DNA of 64,000 bases from Mycobacterium sp. SMC-4 (lineage in GTDB: Bacteria; Actinomycetota; Actinomycetes; Mycobacteriales; Mycobacteriaceae), in assembly GCF_025263265.1 (NCBI RefSeq), contig NZ_CP079871.1:1-64000 (forward strand). Direction: 5' to 3'. The stretch's first letter is position 1. Every line of letters begins with the position of its first letter. Position numbers and translations under genes: made by a program. This document shows positions 62,482-64,000 of the stretch, piece after piece. The notes below the pieces were generated by a model. That model was not told the DNA's origin. It searched no databases and saw only the letters and a program-made list of their open reading frames with translations.

Positions 62482-63152
62482 CCGTCGCCAGCGCCCGAGC
62501 GAGCGACACGCCCACCGGGCTCGACGAGGAGTATTCGGTTGCCGATCAGGTTCACGCAGCCGGGGTGCCGCGTTCGCGCGTCTCGGCCCGTCGTCGCGAG
62601 GCCATCATGGATGCCGCCCTGGCTATAGCTACCACCGGCGGTTACGACGCGGTGCACATGCGGACGGTCGCCGAGCACGTCGGCATGGCCGTGGGCACGC
62701 TGTACCGCTATTTCCCGGCCAAAACCCATCTGCTGGTCGCGGCGCTGAGTCGAGAATTTCAGCGTCTCGACGTCGCCGGGACCTGGACAACCGGTGCCGG
62801 CACACCGCGGCAGCGATTGGAGCGACTGACCAGCCACCTGCACGGCCGGTGGCAGCGCGAGCCGCTGCTGACCGACGCCATGACCCGGGCTTTCGCCGCG
62901 GCCGACACCCGCGCCGCCGCGGAACTTGATTCTGCCGCCGCAACGATCCACACGCTGCTGGCCCGCACCCTCAGCGCGGGCGAGCCGACACCGACACATC
63001 TGGTTGTCGCCGGCCTCATCTCCGACATCTGGCTGGCCAACCTGCTCGCCTTCATCAGCGGGCGGGTGTCCGCCGAGGAGACCCGTGACCGCATCGACCG
63101 GGCCGTTCATCGGCTACTCGACAGCGCCGCCGCGCACTCCGAGGAACCGTAA
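62478..63152 (+). CDS. TetR-family regulator, KstR-like
   Basis: A 224-residue TetR protein. The helix-turn-helix region (IMDAALAIATTGGYDAVHMRTVAEHVGMAVGTLYRYFPAKTHLLV) closely resembles that of KstR-type regulators of steroid and lipid genes. The matched palindromes at 63153-63169 (directly after its stop) and 63714-63730 are likely its operators and flank the small DUF gene, so it probably represses that gene and the exporter. The ligand is unknown; an acyl-CoA is possible given the coupled thioesterase. Confidence 0.88.
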   Translation: MTVASARASDTPTGLDEEYSVADQVHAAGVPRSRVSARRREAIMDAALAIATTGGYDAVHMRTVAEHVGMAVGTLYRYFPAKTHLLVAALSREFQRLDVAGTWTTGAGTPRQRLERLTSHLHGRWQREPLLTDAMTRAFAAADTRAAAELDSAAATIHTLLARTLSAGEPTPTHLVVAGLISDIWLANLLAFISGRVSAEETRDRIDRAVHRLLDSAAAHSEEP

Positions 63153-63169
63153 CGATACTCCTAGTATCG
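63153..63169 (+). promoter_or_regulatory. TetR-type operator 1
   Basis: CGATACTCCTAGTATCG is a 17-bp palindrome with 7-bp arms, sharing 14 of 17 positions with the element at 63714-63730. It lies 60 bp before the small DUF gene. Confidence 0.65.
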
Positions 63170-63228
63170 CAGCGATACCTGCCGTACCCTTAGGGGTGCG
63201 ACTCGATGATGCGTCGAAGGAGAACGCC

Positions 63229-63654
63229 ATGTACACCCAGTGGATCGAAGATTGTGTCGTGCAACGGGTTTCGGTGCGCGACGGCTTGGTACTCGACCTG
63301 GACGACTACAACGAAGTCGTCATCTCGCGCCCCCTGCTGCTCACTCTGCCCGCAGCAGATCGCTTTCCCGCCGAGGCAGTCCTCATCAATCCCTTGCAGA
63401 TCTCGGTCTACGAGCGCCCGCTGCTGAACCTGGCCGGCGCAGTGTGCACCCAGGCCTGGTCCGGTGACGACGGGGGGTTGCACCTGGGCTTCTCCCGTGG
63501 TCACCGCATCGACGTCGACCCCGACGAGCAGTTCACCGCGTGGGAGCTGTACGGCAAGCGGCACGGCTACATGGCCTGTCTGCCGCACGGGCGTGTCCGC
63601 GTGGTCCGACACGACATCCCCGAAAGCGACGACGCCAACATCGTGAACCGATAA
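63229..63654 (+). CDS. Small protein of DUF6188-like type
   Basis: A 141-residue, beta-rich acidic protein (DGLVLDLDDYNEVVIS, HLGFSRGHRIDVDPDEQFTAWEL, ACLPHGRVRVV). The GRVRVV end and DEQFTAWEL segment resemble DUF6188 proteins, whose function is unknown. ATG 63229 follows AAGGAG. It lies between two TetR-type operators, next to an exporter gene. Confidence 0.65.
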   Translation: MYTQWIEDCVVQRVSVRDGLVLDLDDYNEVVISRPLLLTLPAADRFPAEAVLINPLQISVYERPLLNLAGAVCTQAWSGDDGGLHLGFSRGHRIDVDPDEQFTAWELYGKRHGYMACLPHGRVRVVRHDIPESDDANIVNR

Positions 63655-63693
63655 GCCACCGCTGGCTGCAGACCCCATCGACTATCCGATATT

Positions 63694-63730
63694 CGCTACA
63701 TAATGTAGCGTAGCGATACCAATAGTATCG
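63694..63730 (+). promoter_or_regulatory. Exporter promoter with two adjacent palindromes
   Basis: CGCTACATAATGTAGCG (63694-63710) is a perfect 8-bp-armed palindrome containing TAATGT, a TANNNT -10 box. CGATACCAATAGTATCG (63714-63730) follows and matches operator 1. A repressor here would cover the promoter and the start of the transcript. AGGGGG precedes the GTG at 63751. Confidence 0.65.
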
Positions 63731-63750
63731 TTGATCGTTTAGGGGGTTCG

Positions 63751-64000
63751 GTGGCCGACCGCACGGCAGGCTCTTCGGTAACACCGGCCCGCGCTGCCCG
63801 GCGCGAGACTCCCGTCGATCCCGCGTCCAGCCGTGAATACAGCGCTCGGCTCGCAGCGTTGGGACGATTCACTGTGCGGCACAAAGCCTTGACCATCGGG
63901 GTGTGGATCGGCGCCGCGATCGTCTTGGCGCTGCTGTTCCCGCAGCTGGAAACGGTGGTGCGCCAGCAGTCGGTGGATTTGATTCCGCGCGACGCCCCGT
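63751..64000 (+). CDS. MmpL/RND-family exporter, N-terminal part (runs off the window)
   Basis: The first 83 codons: a 45-residue cytoplasmic N-terminus with LGRFTVRHKALTIGVWIG leading into the first membrane helix (GAAIVLALLFPQL), then the start of the extracytoplasmic loop. This is the usual beginning of MmpL/RND transporters, which have about 700-1000 residues. The rest lies outside the window. Regulation by the KstR-like TetR is suggested by the operators before it. Confidence 0.8.
   Translation, partial: MADRTAGSSVTPARAARRETPVDPASSREYSARLAALGRFTVRHKALTIGVWIGAAIVLALLFPQLETVVRQQSVDLIPRDAP

Noticed and set aside
1..64000. CRISPR arrays, rRNA or tRNA genes.
   Set aside because: No regularly spaced short repeats and no recognisable tRNA or rRNA sequence were seen on either strand. 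The repeated palindromes at 48-60 kb are promoter elements far apart, not an array.

Overview
The window is GC-rich actinobacterial DNA. An mce operon, an MmpL-type exporter, IS1081- and IS6100-type elements, TANNNT -10 boxes and leaderless starts point to a Mycobacterium/Mycolicibacterium-like host. The density of insertion sequences, several broken genes at element borders and a block of short hypothetical genes suggest a plasmid or a strongly remodelled genomic island. Plasmid versus chromosome cannot be decided here because no replication, partition or conjugation gene is visible.

Layout. (1) 0-3.7 kb: a DNA-binding protein, a Shedu-type (DUF4263) defence nuclease and a VapBC toxin-antitoxin pair, then a gene cut by an IS481-family element. 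(2) 4.1-14.7 kb: a Tn3-family transposon with 54-bp ends. It carries its transposase, two divergent mercury/organomercury resistance operons (merA, a MerR-type regulator and merB to the left; an ArsR-type regulator, MerT-like, thioredoxin-like lipoprotein, CcdA-like protein and a second flavin disulfide reductase to the right) and a tyrosine recombinase beside its probable resolution site. (3) 14.7-17.1 kb: an IS1380-type remnant and a frameshifted IS256-family copy. (4) 17.3-24.8 kb: an IclR regulator diverging from a compact pcaHGBLIJ operon for protocatechuate breakdown, then a cupin gene, a SnoaL-like gene and an IclR remnant. (5) 24.8-28 kb: a second IS256 copy joining the IclR remnant to an hsdS remnant, then IS6100. 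(6) 28.2-38.6 kb: a complete mce operon (yrbEAB, mceA-F, an Mce-associated protein and a secreted DUF3298-like protein), preceded by a coupled 14-codon leader ORF. (7) 38.7-48.7 kb: a nest of elements. An IS1634-type element is split by an IS1081-type and an IS21-type element, and each of those is split by an IS256-family copy. Beside it an IS481 copy splits a lipoprotein gene. (8) 48.8-61 kb: accessory genes, mostly unknown, including two PP-loop ATPases, a membrane Ser/Thr kinase, a glutaredoxin-fused protein and the start of a C5 cytosine methyltransferase. Five of these transcription units begin with the same kind of promoter, in which an inverted repeat lies between or over the -35 and -10 boxes. 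(9) 61.2-64 kb: two TetR regulators, a hotdog thioesterase, a small DUF protein and the start of an MmpL-type exporter, with matching palindromic operators.

The mer transposon should detoxify Hg(II) and organomercurials. The pca operon takes protocatechuate to beta-ketoadipyl-CoA; the thiolase PcaF is not in the window. The mce operon should import a hydrophobic substrate. The least explained part is 48.8-61 kb. Its shared promoter/operator architecture suggests one regulon, perhaps run by the small XRE protein at its left end, and it contains a candidate nucleic-acid modification module.
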